Shown: piece by piece, positions 55,311 through 63,723 of the stretch
Position numbering within the stretch: position 1 is the stretch's first letter
Layout: each line of letters starts with the position of its first letter
Source: Phycicoccus duodecadis
GTDB taxonomy: Bacteria; Actinomycetota; Actinomycetes; Actinomycetales; Dermatophilaceae
Direction: 5' to 3'
Length of the DNA: 64,000 bases
NCBI RefSeq assembly: GCF_002846495.1
Contig: NZ_PJNE01000001.1
Span: 2,108,001-2,172,000, forward strand
Position numbers and translations under genes: made by a program
The notes under the pieces: model-generated
What the model was told of the DNA's origin: nothing
Database searches by the model: none
Seen by the model: only the letters and a program-made list of their open reading frames with translations

Positions 55311-57242
55311 TCAGCGCCGCCGGAAGGTCAGGCGGAGCACCGCGTAGGCCGGGCTGTCGGAGCCGCCGAACGAGGCCCGGGCCTCGCGCATCCGGCCGAG
55401 GACGTCGCCGTCGACGTCGCCGACCAGGGTCAGGCCCAGGTCGTCGGCGCGCGCCAGCACGCCGCGCACGTCGGCCGGGCGCACCGCGAAGTCGGGGTCG
55501 TCGTCGCCGATGGGGACGGTGAGCAGCAGCAGGCCGCCGGAGCGCAGGGCCCACGAGGCCTGCCCCACGACGTGGGCGACGTCGGAGGCGGTGCAGCCGC
55601 CGGGATGCAGGCGCGCGACGACGTCGAGGCTGGCGGTGTCGACGTCGAGGACCTCGATGGCGGCGCGCCGGCCGGTGAGCTCGAGCTCGACCGGGGCGAA
55701 CCCGAGGGCGCGCGCCCAGCGCGAGAACGGGCTGCCGCCGCCGGACTCGTCGACGACCACGCCGGTGCGGCCGCGGTCGTCGAGCACCCGCACCAGGGCG
55801 GCGACGGCGCCGAGGGCGGCCCAGGCCGCGACGGGGTCCTTGGCGCGGGGCAGCCCGAGCAGGCGGGCGGTCTCGACCGCCTCGACGGCCTCGGTGTCGA
55901 CGGTCAGCAGGTCGGTGGCGCGCAGCTGGTCGGGCAGGTCCCTCGGGGTGAGCTCGAGGACCGGGCCGCGGCGGGCCCGCAGGCCGGCGACGGTGCTGCG
56001 CAGGCGGGCCACGCGGCCCATCGGCGGGTGCACCGGGGCGTCGTCGTCGAACGCCGGCGGGGCGGCCAGGGCCTCGATGGCGCCGACGTAGTGGGCCCAC
56101 GGGCCGCTGAGGTCGGGCGGGCGGACCGCGGCGGCGAGCGCGGCGGCGGCTCCAGGCGCGGCGAGCCGGCGGAGGGCCTCGACCAGCGCCGGGCGGTCGG
56201 CGGGGGGCACGAGCAGGCCGTCGACCCCGTCACGGACCTGGCGCGGGAAGGTGCCGACGGCGCTGGCGAGCACCGGCAGCCCGTGGGCGCGCGCCAGCAG
56301 GACGTTCTGCGAGGCGGTGGCCGAGCGGTAGGGCAGCACCACGGCGTCGTGGCGCGCCATCAGCCCGGCGATGCGTTCGGACGGCACGTAGCCGCCGTGC
56401 ACCTCGACGCGCCCCGCCAGGCGGGGGTCGGCGGCCAGCTCGCGCACCCGGCGCCCGGCATCCCCCCAGAGCTCGCCGGCCACGGTGAGGGTGGCGTCGG
56501 GGACGTCGCGCAGGGCGTCGACGAGCAGGTCGAGGCCCTTGTACTCGCGCACGATGCCGAGCGAGAGCAGGCGCACGGGGCCGTCATGGGGCGGGCGCGG
56601 CTCGCGCTCCCCACCCGGCAGGTGCGGCGGCAGGTCGACCTCGCGGACCCGGCGGGCGCCGAGCTCGGCGGCCAGGCGGGCCTGCTCGTCGGAGTGCACG
56701 ACGACGGCGTCGGCCCGGCGCAGGAGCGATGAGACCAGCGGGCGGTCGCCGGGGCCGGGCTCGTGCGGCAGGACGTTGTGGGCGACGACGACGACCCGCG
56801 GCCCGGGGCCCCCGGGACCGCGCGAGCCGTTCCCGCTCCCGCCCACTCCCGCCGCCCGCAGCAGGGCCAGGTGGGCCGGGACGACGACGGGGACGACGTG
56901 CACGACGACGATGACGTCGACGTCGCGCAGCCGCCGGCCGGCCCGGACCCAGGTGTCGGGGCGCGCCCACGACAGCACCCGCAGCGTGCGCGGGAACGGC
57001 GGCACGTCGGGTGCGCCCCCGGGGACGGCCTGCTCGCCGGGGTAGAGCAGCGCCGGGTAGAGGTGGCTCCAGGAGACCAGGGTGACGTCGTGGCCGGCGT
57101 CGGCCAGCTCGTGCGCCAGCGTGGTGGTGTGCGAGGCGACCCCGCCCTTGAAGGGGTGGGTGGGCCCGACGATGGCCACCCGCAGGGACGCGTCGGAGCC
57201 GGTGGGCGGCGTCGCGGCGCCACCCTCCCCCGGCTCAGACAC
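55311..57242 (-). CDS. GT4 glycosyltransferase with C-terminal methyltransferase-like domain
   Basis: A 643-residue two-domain protein. Residues 20-385 form a GT4 transferase: VAIVGPTHPFKGGVASHT, VVVVAHNVLPHEPG, LLSLGIVREYKGLDLLVDAL, and the late ATASQNVLLARAHGLPVLAS in place of the usual E-x7-E. Residues 410-643 resemble a degenerate Rossmann methyltransferase (VLDVDTASLDVVARLHPGG, ALRSGGLLLLTVPIGDDD) without a glycine-rich SAM loop, so it may be inactive and serve binding. GTG start overlaps the DPM1-like gene by 8 bases. The fusion may couple sugar transfer to recognition of a modified acceptor (inference). Confidence 0.75.
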   Translation of the reverse strand: MSEPGEGGAATPPTGSDASLRVAIVGPTHPFKGGVASHTTTLAHELADAGHDVTLVSWSHLYPALLYPGEQAVPGGAPDVPPFPRTLRVLSWARPDTWVRAGRRLRDVDVIVVVHVVPVVVPAHLALLRAAGVGGSGNGSRGPGGPGPRVVVVAHNVLPHEPGPGDRPLVSSLLRRADAVVVHSDEQARLAAELGARRVREVDLPPHLPGGEREPRPPHDGPVRLLSLGIVREYKGLDLLVDALRDVPDATLTVAGELWGDAGRRVRELAADPRLAGRVEVHGGYVPSERIAGLMARHDAVVLPYRSATASQNVLLARAHGLPVLASAVGTFPRQVRDGVDGLLVPPADRPALVEALRRLAAPGAAAALAAAVRPPDLSGPWAHYVGAIEALAAPPAFDDDAPVHPPMGRVARLRSTVAGLRARRGPVLELTPRDLPDQLRATDLLTVDTEAVEAVETARLLGLPRAKDPVAAWAALGAVAALVRVLDDRGRTGVVVDESGGGSPFSRWARALGFAPVELELTGRRAAIEVLDVDTASLDVVARLHPGGCTASDVAHVVGQASWALRSGGLLLLTVPIGDDDPDFAVRPADVRGVLARADDLGLTLVGDVDGDVLGRMREARASFGGSDSPAYAVLRLTFRRR

Positions 57243-58296
57243 CGTCGCGGGACCGGACGACGAGGTCGGAGAGCAGCGCCAGCGAGGCGATCATCATCCC
57301 CGCGACGACGAGCAGCACCGTGCTGGCCGGGAAGTAGAACGGGTGGCGCACCATGTCGACGACGGCCTTGACGACGCCGAGCGCGATCATCCAGAGGGCC
57401 GGCGGCATCAGGACCTTGAGCGGGTCGAAGTACATGACCATGCGCAGGACCTGGAGGATGTAGCGGTAGGCGTCGCCGACGAAGTGGAACTTGCTGACGC
57501 CGGCGCGCTTGGCGTACGAGGTCTCGACGTACTTGATGTCGTGCTGGTTGCTCAGGAACGCGATGGTGATGGTCGTGACGCACGAGAAGCCCGCGGGGAG
57601 CAGGCGCAGGTAGGGCAGCGACACGTCGCGCCGGAACGCGCGCAGGCCCGAGTTCAGGTCGGGGATGCGGGTCTTGGTGAGCCACTCGGCGATCTTGCGG
57701 ATCAGCCACTTCGCCGGGACGCGCGCCCACTTGTGGGTGCCCTCCTCGGTGGTCCGGGCGCCGACGACCTGGTCGTAGGTGGGGTCGTCGCGCAGGATGC
57801 GCACCAGCTCGGGGATGCGCTCGTTCTCGTAGGTCATGTCGGCGTCGGTCCAGACCACGATCTCGCCGCGGGCCTGCTGGGTGCCGATGCGCCGGGCCGT
57901 GCCGGAGCCGCCGTTGCGGCGGAACGGCAGGACGCGGATGGCGGGGTAGTGCGCCTGGGCGTCGCGCAGCACCTGGAGGGTGTCGTCGGTGCTGGCGTCG
58001 TCGATGCAGAGGATCTCGTAGGTGAGCTCGGACTCCTCGAGCACCGCGCTGATGCGGTCGATCTCCTTCAGCACGTGCGCGCCCTCGTTGTAGCAGGGCA
58101 GGACCACCGTGACGTAGGGGGCGGGGCCGGCGCCCCCGGGGCCGTCCTCGATGACGTACCCGGTGCTGGTGCGGGCCGGTGCGCTGCTGGGGTGGGCCGC
58201 GGGGTCGTTGCCGCGGCCGGCCATCTCGCCGGTGCGCGGGTCGATCAGCTCGGTCACGGGGGCTGGGGACGCCATCGGGTCAGGGTGCTCGTTCAT
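57235..58296 (-). CDS. DPM1-like GT2 glycosyltransferase with C-terminal membrane helices
   Basis: A 353-residue protein. A variable 55-residue N-terminus precedes a GT2 domain: VTVVLPCYNEGAHVLKEI, LCIDDASTDDTLQVL, FRRNGGSGTARRIGTQQARG, WTDADMTYEN (metal site), and PDLNSGLRAFRRD. Two or three membrane helices follow at 285-345. Such enzymes make polyprenyl-phosphate sugars or transfer to lipid carriers. First gene of the leftward operon; TAGGCT lies 8 bases before the ATG with no ribosome site (leaderless). It could supply the donor for the PIG-V-like and GT87-like enzymes in the window. Confidence 0.85.
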   Translation of the reverse strand: MNEHPDPMASPAPVTELIDPRTGEMAGRGNDPAAHPSSAPARTSTGYVIEDGPGGAGPAPYVTVVLPCYNEGAHVLKEIDRISAVLEESELTYEILCIDDASTDDTLQVLRDAQAHYPAIRVLPFRRNGGSGTARRIGTQQARGEIVVWTDADMTYENERIPELVRILRDDPTYDQVVGARTTEEGTHKWARVPAKWLIRKIAEWLTKTRIPDLNSGLRAFRRDVSLPYLRLLPAGFSCVTTITIAFLSNQHDIKYVETSYAKRAGVSKFHFVGDAYRYILQVLRMVMYFDPLKVLMPPALWMIALGVVKAVVDMVRHPFYFPASTVLLVVAGMMIASLALLSDLVVRSRDGV

Positions 58297-58377
58297 CGCT
58301 CGCGAGCCTACCGGCGCCCGCGCCCGTCCCCCGTCCTCGACGACCCCGGACCAGGCGCGGGCGGTCGACCGGTGGCG

Positions 58378-59382
58378 TCAGGCGCGGTCGATGAGGCGGG
58401 CCACGGCCTTCTCGATGGCCGCCTGCCGCTTGGAGTCGTCGGGGTACGACCGGCGCAGGGTGGCCGCGATCGTCTCGCCGTCCTCGTACTGCTCGATCAC
58501 GCGCGGGTCGATGTAGGACTTCCGGGCGATGGTGGGCGTGTTGCCGAGGTAGGCCGAGACCTCCTCGACCGCGGCCTTCACGGCCCGCTTCCGCGAGGCC
58601 TGGGTGTCGCCCTTCTCGGGGGACTCGGCGAGCGACACGGCCGCCAGCACCGTGGCGTGCCAGGTGCGGAAGTCCTTGGCCGTGAGGTCCTCGGCCACCA
58701 TCGCGGAGATGTACTCGTTGACGGCCGAGGCCGCGAGGTCGGCCCACGCGGCCTCGCCCTTGTAGGCCAGCAGCCGGGTCGAGCCGCCGCGGCGGCGGCG
58801 CATGTAGTTGAGCGACTCGATGACCTGCGGGTCGCTGATCGTGATCGAGTGCTCGATGCCGGACTTGCCGACGAAGCTGAACACCAGGTCGGACCCCACC
58901 CGGCGCACGTGCCGGCGCTCGAGGGTCGTCAGGCCGAACGAGCCGTTGGCGTCGGTGTAGGCGTCCGAGCCGATCCGGAAGTACCCGAGGTCGAGCAGCC
59001 GGGTGGCCGTGGCCGCGGCCCGGGCCAGCGGCATCCCCTCGGCCTGGAGGTCCTGGATGATCAGCTCGCGCGCCTTGGCCAGCCGCACGCCGGCCCCCTT
59101 GACCCGGTCGAACTTCAGCTCGTCGCGCTTGGCCCGCCACACCGGGTGGTAGAGGTACTGGCGCCGGCCCGCGGCATCGGTGCCGATGGCCTGGATGTGG
59201 CCGTTCGCGTAGGGGCAGATCCAGACGTCCTCCCACGCCGGCGGGATGGCGAGGCTCCGGATGCGCTCGACCTCGGCCTTGGGGAGCGCCTCACCCCCGG
59301 CGTCGCGGTACGAGAAGCCCTTGCCCGCCCGCTTGCGGGTCCAGCCCGCCGACCGCGGGGACACCCGCCGCAACCTCGCCAT
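58378..59382 (-). CDS. DNA topoisomerase IB
   Basis: A 334-residue eukaryote/poxvirus-type topoisomerase that relaxes supercoils through a 3'-phosphotyrosine link. The N-terminal lobe has IPPAWEDVWICPYANGHIQA and GRRQYLYHPVWRAKRDE; the catalytic lobe has R-K-R-H-Y elements including RIGSDAY, TAKDFRTWHATV (R239, H242) and ARKSYIDPRVI with the nucleophile Y290. Complete and of normal length. TAGGGT lies 6 bases before the ATG (leaderless). Monocistronic, divergent from hisN. Confidence 0.93.
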   Translation of the reverse strand: MARLRRVSPRSAGWTRKRAGKGFSYRDAGGEALPKAEVERIRSLAIPPAWEDVWICPYANGHIQAIGTDAAGRRQYLYHPVWRAKRDELKFDRVKGAGVRLAKARELIIQDLQAEGMPLARAAATATRLLDLGYFRIGSDAYTDANGSFGLTTLERRHVRRVGSDLVFSFVGKSGIEHSITISDPQVIESLNYMRRRRGGSTRLLAYKGEAAWADLAASAVNEYISAMVAEDLTAKDFRTWHATVLAAVSLAESPEKGDTQASRKRAVKAAVEEVSAYLGNTPTIARKSYIDPRVIEQYEDGETIAATLRRSYPDDSKRQAAIEKAVARLIDRA

Positions 59383-59487
59383 GGCCGGACCCTACCCACG
59401 CCGCGTCCCCCACAACCGTGCCTCCGCTGTGGTTCGACGGCGGCGGGCGTTTTGGCCGGTGTCCGCCCCGTGTGCGACGGTGGCACC

Positions 59488-60285
59488 ATGTCAGGCCTCT
59501 CGACCGACGCCGTCTCCGACCTCCTGCGCGAGGTCGCCGCCGAGGTCATCACGCCCCGCTTCCGCTCCCTCGGCGAGGGCGAGGTCATGGAGAAGAACCC
59601 CGGCGACCTCGTCACCGTGGCCGACCGCGAGGCCGAGGTGCTCATCTCGGCCGCCCTGCGCGCCGCGTACCCCGACGCCGCGATCCTCGGCGAGGAGGCG
59701 TACGCCGCCGACCACGGCCTCATGGACCGTTACCTCACGGCCGGGCACGCCTTCACCGTCGACCCCGTCGACGGCACCAAGAACTTCGTCAACGGCTCCC
59801 CCGACCACGCCGTGATGGTGGCCGAGGTCGTCGGCGGGCGGACCGTGCGCGCCTGGATCCACCAGCCCGAGCACGGCGTCACGTGGAGCGCCGAACAGGG
59901 CGCGGGCACCTACCGCGACGGCGAGCGGATGACCTGCACGCCCGTCCCCGAAAGCCGTGCGCCGCAGGGCGTCACCTCGATGTGGCCGCTGCGCGGGCAC
60001 GCCCTCGAGGGCCTGCCCCCGATGCGCCTGTCGTGGGTCTGCTGCGGCGTCGACTACCCCAAACTCATCGAGGGCGCCACCGACTACATCGTGTACTCGC
60101 GCTCGAACCCCTGGGACCACGCGCCCGGCACGCTCCTCGTCACCGAGGCCGGCGGCGCGGTCGTGCACCCCGACGGCTCGCCCTACGGCCCCCAGTCGAC
60201 CCGCCCGGGCCTCATCGTGGCGGTCGACGCGCACACCCGCGGCGCCGTGCAGCGCCGGGCCCAGGAGGCCTTCCGCCGGGCCTGA
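59488..60285 (+). CDS. hisN: Histidinol-phosphatase, inositol-monophosphatase type
   Basis: A 265-residue Mg-dependent phosphatase of the IMPase fold, of the HisN type that dephosphorylates histidinol phosphate in actinobacteria. Metal ligands: GEE at 68-70, DPVDGTKNF at 92-100, and NPWDHAPGTLLVTEAGG near the C-terminus. Substrate assignment to histidinol phosphate rests on overall similarity; other sugar phosphates are possible. ATG 59488 is supported by the MSGLSTDAVSDLL start; GACGGT lies 6 bases upstream as a weak leaderless-type -10. Ends 6 bases before the convergent membrane-protein gene. Confidence 0.85.
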   Translation: MSGLSTDAVSDLLREVAAEVITPRFRSLGEGEVMEKNPGDLVTVADREAEVLISAALRAAYPDAAILGEEAYAADHGLMDRYLTAGHAFTVDPVDGTKNFVNGSPDHAVMVAEVVGGRTVRAWIHQPEHGVTWSAEQGAGTYRDGERMTCTPVPESRAPQGVTSMWPLRGHALEGLPPMRLSWVCCGVDYPKLIEGATDYIVYSRSNPWDHAPGTLLVTEAGGAVVHPDGSPYGPQSTRPGLIVAVDAHTRGAVQRRAQEAFRRA

Positions 60286-60291
60286 CCGCGG

Positions 60292-62343
60292 TCAGGGCGC
60301 CGGCACCGGCGCGACGTACACCTGGATCCGCCCCAGGTCGAAGCGCCGCGGCGGACGGTCGAGGGCGTGCTCCTCCTCGGGGAAGCGGATGTCGACGAGC
60401 TCGCGCGGCGTGAGCCCCAGCGACTCGACCGCGTCCGGCCCGTCGGCCGAGAGCACCACCAGCCGGTGCCCGGACGCCGCTGCTCCGCGCGCCAGATCGG
60501 CCACCACGGCCTCGAGCCGGGCCGGGTCCTGGCGCACCGGGGTGGTCGCGACCACGTAGGGCACCCCGCACATCCCCCGCACCGTCTGGGGCCACTCCGA
60601 CGACGCCCGCCCGTCGATGCCCACCACCACGTCGCCCGGGCGCAGGGCCGCGCACACCGCGTCGACCGCGGCCAGCGACCCGCGCTCGACCCCGACGCCC
60701 CGGAACGGCCAGGTGGCCAGCACCGCCGGCACCCCCACGGCCAGCACCGTCAGGGCCGCCACCAGTGGCTGCGCCCAGGACCGCCCGCCCAGCCATCGCG
60801 CCGCCCACGCCCCGCCGGCACAGACCAGCACCACCACGAACGGCAGCGCGATGAGCAGCCTCCGGTCGGCCCACGGGTGGTCGGGCGTGATGCCGGGGCG
60901 CACCAGCGTCAGCAGCGTCGAGCCGGCCGCGACGACGAGCACGGGGGCCCACGCGACCAGCTCGCCCACGGCCAACCGCCGCAGCACGTGCCGCACGGCG
61001 AACGCCAGCACCACCAGGGCCACCACCAGCCCGACCCAGCCGATGTACCAGGACAGCCAGTCGACGGTGTGCTCGGCGTACGTCCGGCCCCCGTCGACGG
61101 GCAGCCCCTGGCGCCGCTGCATCCCCGCCACGTAGCGGGCGCCGGGGTCGTTCGGGTCCTGGCGCACCGTCATCCACCAGGGCCGGCTCCACAGCGCGAG
61201 GCCGGCCAGCACGACCAGCCCGGCCAGCACCGAGGGGGCCCGCGCCGCCAGGGCGGGCGGGAGGCGCCGCCCCGAGCGCCACAGCCGCAGCAGCCCCCAC
61301 GATGCCGCCCCGACGACCACGATGAGCGCCAGCAGCGGCACCAGGCTGGCGTGGATGTCGCCGAGGTACCGGTACGACAGCCCCACCGCGAGCGCCCCGG
61401 CGACCAGCGTCGACCCCCCGAGGCCGGCGAGCAGGGGGCGCACCCAGCGCCGCCCGAGGCCGGCGGCCACGGCCAGGGCCGGGAGCAGCAGCATCGACTC
61501 GCGCAGGGAGTCGACCCGCGCCAGCCCGGTGCCGCCGACCAGCACCCCGGCCAGCAGCGCGAGCCGGCGGGTGCGCGCGTCGTCCTCGCCCGCGACCAGG
61601 AGGGTGAGCGCCAGCAGCCCCCCGGCCAGCGTGACGAGCGCGAGCGGCTCGGAGTAGGTGCCGCGCGCCACGTTGAGCACGGGGAACAGCACCCCCGTGA
61701 GCCCGGCGGCCGCCACGCCCCACCACGGGCCGACGGCCGCCGCCGCGAGGAGCCCCACCAGCAGGAGCGCGAGCGCCATGACCACCGCCGGCAGGAACAT
61801 GGCGAGGCCCGCTCCACCGGCCCAGACGCCGTACCCGTAGACCACCGCGGGCGCCATCACGAACTGCGGCTGCACGGCGGGGTCCTGGGGCGAGCCCACC
61901 TGGTAGAACGCCGCGCTGGCGAGCGTCACGTCGCCGCGCTCGAGCGGGCCGGGGCCGCCGATGACGGACACGTCGAAGGGCACGACGCGCTCGTGGGTGG
62001 CGGTCAGGCTCACGGCCGCCTGGAGGTTGCTCGCGGCGTCGCGGCGGGGCAGGACGTGCTCGGAGTGGGTGGCCCCCGCGTACACGGCGAAGCCGAGGCA
62101 GAGGGCGACCATGGCCGCCGCGGCCCCGCGCGTTGCGCGCACCCCCGGCAGGCCGCGCACGGCCCAGGACGAGGCTGCCGCCGCCAGCACGGCCACCGGC
62201 CAGCCGACCCAGGGGGTCCACCAGCCCAGCGCGGCCGCGACCCCGCCGACGGCCGACACCAGGACGACCCAGAGGCCGGCGCCGAGTCCCACGGCGGTGA
62301 GGACCGCGCCCGGTGCGTCGAGGCTCGCGGGGCGTCGGCTCAT
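60292..62343 (-). CDS. Large polytopic membrane protein, GT39/GT-C-like
   Basis: A 683-residue protein with about 13 membrane helices and a soluble C-terminal domain (from about 560). The early loop HVLPRRDAASNLQAAVSL, GTYSEPLALVTLAGGLL and LARVDSL are reminiscent of PMT/ArnT-like glycosyltransferases, in which an acidic residue in the first outer loop is catalytic. The C-terminal part (GDVVVGIDGRASSEWPQTV, ELVDIRFPEEEHALDRPP) may be an extracytoplasmic acceptor domain. No donor can be assigned. TAGGCT lies 8 bases before the ATG (leaderless). Confidence 0.65.
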   Translation of the reverse strand: MSRRPASLDAPGAVLTAVGLGAGLWVVLVSAVGGVAAALGWWTPWVGWPVAVLAAAASSWAVRGLPGVRATRGAAAAMVALCLGFAVYAGATHSEHVLPRRDAASNLQAAVSLTATHERVVPFDVSVIGGPGPLERGDVTLASAAFYQVGSPQDPAVQPQFVMAPAVVYGYGVWAGGAGLAMFLPAVVMALALLLVGLLAAAAVGPWWGVAAAGLTGVLFPVLNVARGTYSEPLALVTLAGGLLALTLLVAGEDDARTRRLALLAGVLVGGTGLARVDSLRESMLLLPALAVAAGLGRRWVRPLLAGLGGSTLVAGALAVGLSYRYLGDIHASLVPLLALIVVVGAASWGLLRLWRSGRRLPPALAARAPSVLAGLVVLAGLALWSRPWWMTVRQDPNDPGARYVAGMQRRQGLPVDGGRTYAEHTVDWLSWYIGWVGLVVALVVLAFAVRHVLRRLAVGELVAWAPVLVVAAGSTLLTLVRPGITPDHPWADRRLLIALPFVVVLVCAGGAWAARWLGGRSWAQPLVAALTVLAVGVPAVLATWPFRGVGVERGSLAAVDAVCAALRPGDVVVGIDGRASSEWPQTVRGMCGVPYVVATTPVRQDPARLEAVVADLARGAAASGHRLVVLSADGPDAVESLGLTPRELVDIRFPEEEHALDRPPRRFDLGRIQVYVAPVPAP

Positions 62344-62351
62344 GGCACCCG

Positions 62352-62380
62352 AGCCTAGCCGCGGGCTCCGTTGCTACCGT
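62352..62380. promoter_or_regulatory. Divergent leaderless promoters in a 45-bp gap
   Basis: Minus-strand -10 TAGGCT (62357-62352), 8 bases before ATG 62343. Plus-strand -10 TACCGT (62375-62380), 8 bases before ATG 62389. No ribosome sites on either side. Confidence 0.6.
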
Positions 62381-62388
62381 GCGAGGCG

Positions 62389-63114
62389 ATGGCCACCACG
62401 ACCCCGCCCGCCGCCCTGCTCGCCCGCCTCGTCGCGGCCGACCCCGGGCGCCCCCGCATCACTGTCTACGACGACACCGGCGGGCCGACCCGCGGCGAGC
62501 GCATCGAGCTCTCGGCCCGGGTGCTCGCCAACTGGGTCGCCAAGGCCGCCAACCTCCTCCAGGACGAGCTCGACGCTGGCCCGGGCAGCACCGTCCGCCT
62601 CGACCTGCCGCCGCACTGGCGCACCCTGTACTGGGCCTTCGCCTCGTGGTCGGTGGGCGCGTGCGTCGAGCTGCCGGGGGCTGAGGCCGGCGGCGCGCCG
62701 GACGTGCTGGTCACCGACGACCCCGAGGTGGCGGCGACGTCCGACGCCGACCGCGTGGTCGTCGTGACGCTGGCCGCCCTGGCCCGGTCGGCCGGCGCGC
62801 CGGTGCCGGGCGGCGCCGTCGACGAGGCACGCGACCTGTCCACCCACGGTGACGTCTTCGAGCCCTACGACCTGCCGGATGACGACGCCGAGGCGCTGCG
62901 GTCCTCCGGCGGGTCGACGACCTTCGAGGGCCTGGTTCCCACGGCGGCCGCCGGCGGCCGGGTGCACGTGGCGACGAGCGACGTGGGCGACCTCCTGCGG
63001 GTGACCCTGGGGGTGTGGGCCGGCGACGGGTCGCTGGTACTCACCCGCGGCGCGCCCGACGACGACGTGCTGGCCGCGCGGCTCACCAGCGAGGGCGTCA
63101 CCCGCGAGGCCTGA
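62389..63114 (+). CDS. TIGR03089-family protein (AMP-binding-like fragment)
   Basis: A 241-residue actinobacterial protein of unknown function, related to the N-terminal part of AMP-dependent synthetases. RITVYDDTGGPTRGERIELS, ANWVAKAANLLQDELD and VRLDLPPHWRTLYWAFASW correspond to the acyl-adenylate enzyme start, but the ATP-binding P-loop and the C-terminal lobe are missing, so it should not adenylate. ATG 62389 with TACCGT 8 bases upstream (leaderless). In other actinobacteria it lies near cell-wall sugar genes. It converges on a peptidoglycan-binding gene across a long repeat region. Confidence 0.8.
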   Translation: MATTTPPAALLARLVAADPGRPRITVYDDTGGPTRGERIELSARVLANWVAKAANLLQDELDAGPGSTVRLDLPPHWRTLYWAFASWSVGACVELPGAEAGGAPDVLVTDDPEVAATSDADRVVVVTLAALARSAGAPVPGGAVDEARDLSTHGDVFEPYDLPDDDAEALRSSGGSTTFEGLVPTAAAGGRVHVATSDVGDLLRVTLGVWAGDGSLVLTRGAPDDDVLAARLTSEGVTREA

Positions 63115-63141
63115 GCACCGAGGGTAGGGACATCCGCGGCG

Positions 63142-63394
63142 CCTCTCGGATGCTCCCGGCCAGGGCGCAGCCCACCGCGAACACGCCACACCGCACCCCT
63201 CTCGGATGCACCCGACCAGGGAGCAGCCCACCGCGAACACGCCACACCGCATCCCTCTCGGATGCTCCCGGCCAGGGAGCAGCCCACCGCGAACACGCCA
63301 CACCGCACCCCTCTCGGATGCACCCGACCAGGGAGCAGCCCACCGCGAACACGCCACACCGCATCCCTCTCGGATGCACCCGACCAGGGAGCAC
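63142..63394. repeat. Tandem array of 56-bp units (left array)
   Basis: Units begin at CCTCTCGGATG at 63142, 63198, 63254, 63310 and 63366 (the last cut short), exactly 56 bases apart. Two versions alternate: units 1 and 3 carry GCTCCCGGCCAGGG, units 2, 4 and 5 carry GCACCCGACCAGGG. The first version forms a GCTCCC-GGCCA-GGGAGC hairpin. Period is not a multiple of three, so apparent minus-strand frames are not coding. Confidence 0.9.
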
Positions 63395-63405
63395 CTACGT
63401 GCTCC
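63388..63405. repeat. Central palindrome between two inverted arrays
   Basis: Seven-base arms GGAGCAC/GTGCTCC around CTAC. It marks the point about which the left and right tandem arrays are mirror images. Confidence 0.7.
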
Positions 63406-63409
63406 TCCA

Positions 63410-63658
63410 ACGGGAGCAACCGAGAGCGCGGAGACACACCCCTCACCCCGCGGCCCGCTCCCCCACCGGGAGCAACCGAGAGGGCAGCACGACACACCCC
63501 CACCCCGCGGCCCGCTCCCCCACCGGGAGCAACCGAGAGGGCAGCACGACACACCCCCGCCCCAACGGCCCGCTCCCCCACCGGGAGCATCCGAGAGGAG
63601 ACGGCCGCATACCCCACCCCAGCGGCCCGCTCCCTCAGCGGGAGCATCCAAGAGGGGG
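63410..63658. repeat. Tandem array of about 57-bp units (right array, inverted)
   Basis: CGGCCCGCTCCC recurs at 63451, 63508, 63566 and 63623 (57, 58, 57 bases), each with hairpin GCTCCC-CCACC-GGGAGC or similar, followed by AWCCGAGAGG. A partial unit precedes. GGGAGCATCCGAGAG here is the exact reverse complement of CTCTCGGATGCTCCC in the left array. Together the arrays fill most of the 609-base gap between convergent genes. Confidence 0.85.
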
Positions 63659-63723
63659 CGACGACGCACCCCACCCGCGGCCGGGTACGAGGCGCGACCG
63701 CGACCGGAGCGCCGGCGGCCGGC

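Noticed and set aside
58900..58925. GCACGTGCCGGCGCTC as a further palindrome-repeat copy
   Set aside because: It lies inside the topoisomerase gene, encodes conserved residues, and has no partner 51 bases away.
63098..63394. Repetitive 98-residue minus-strand protein
   Set aside because: It is built from the 56-bp array, whose period is not a multiple of three, so the apparent repeats fall in different frames; not a gene.
63142..63658. CRISPR array
   Set aside because: Units are contiguous tandem copies without unique spacers, and no cas genes are present.
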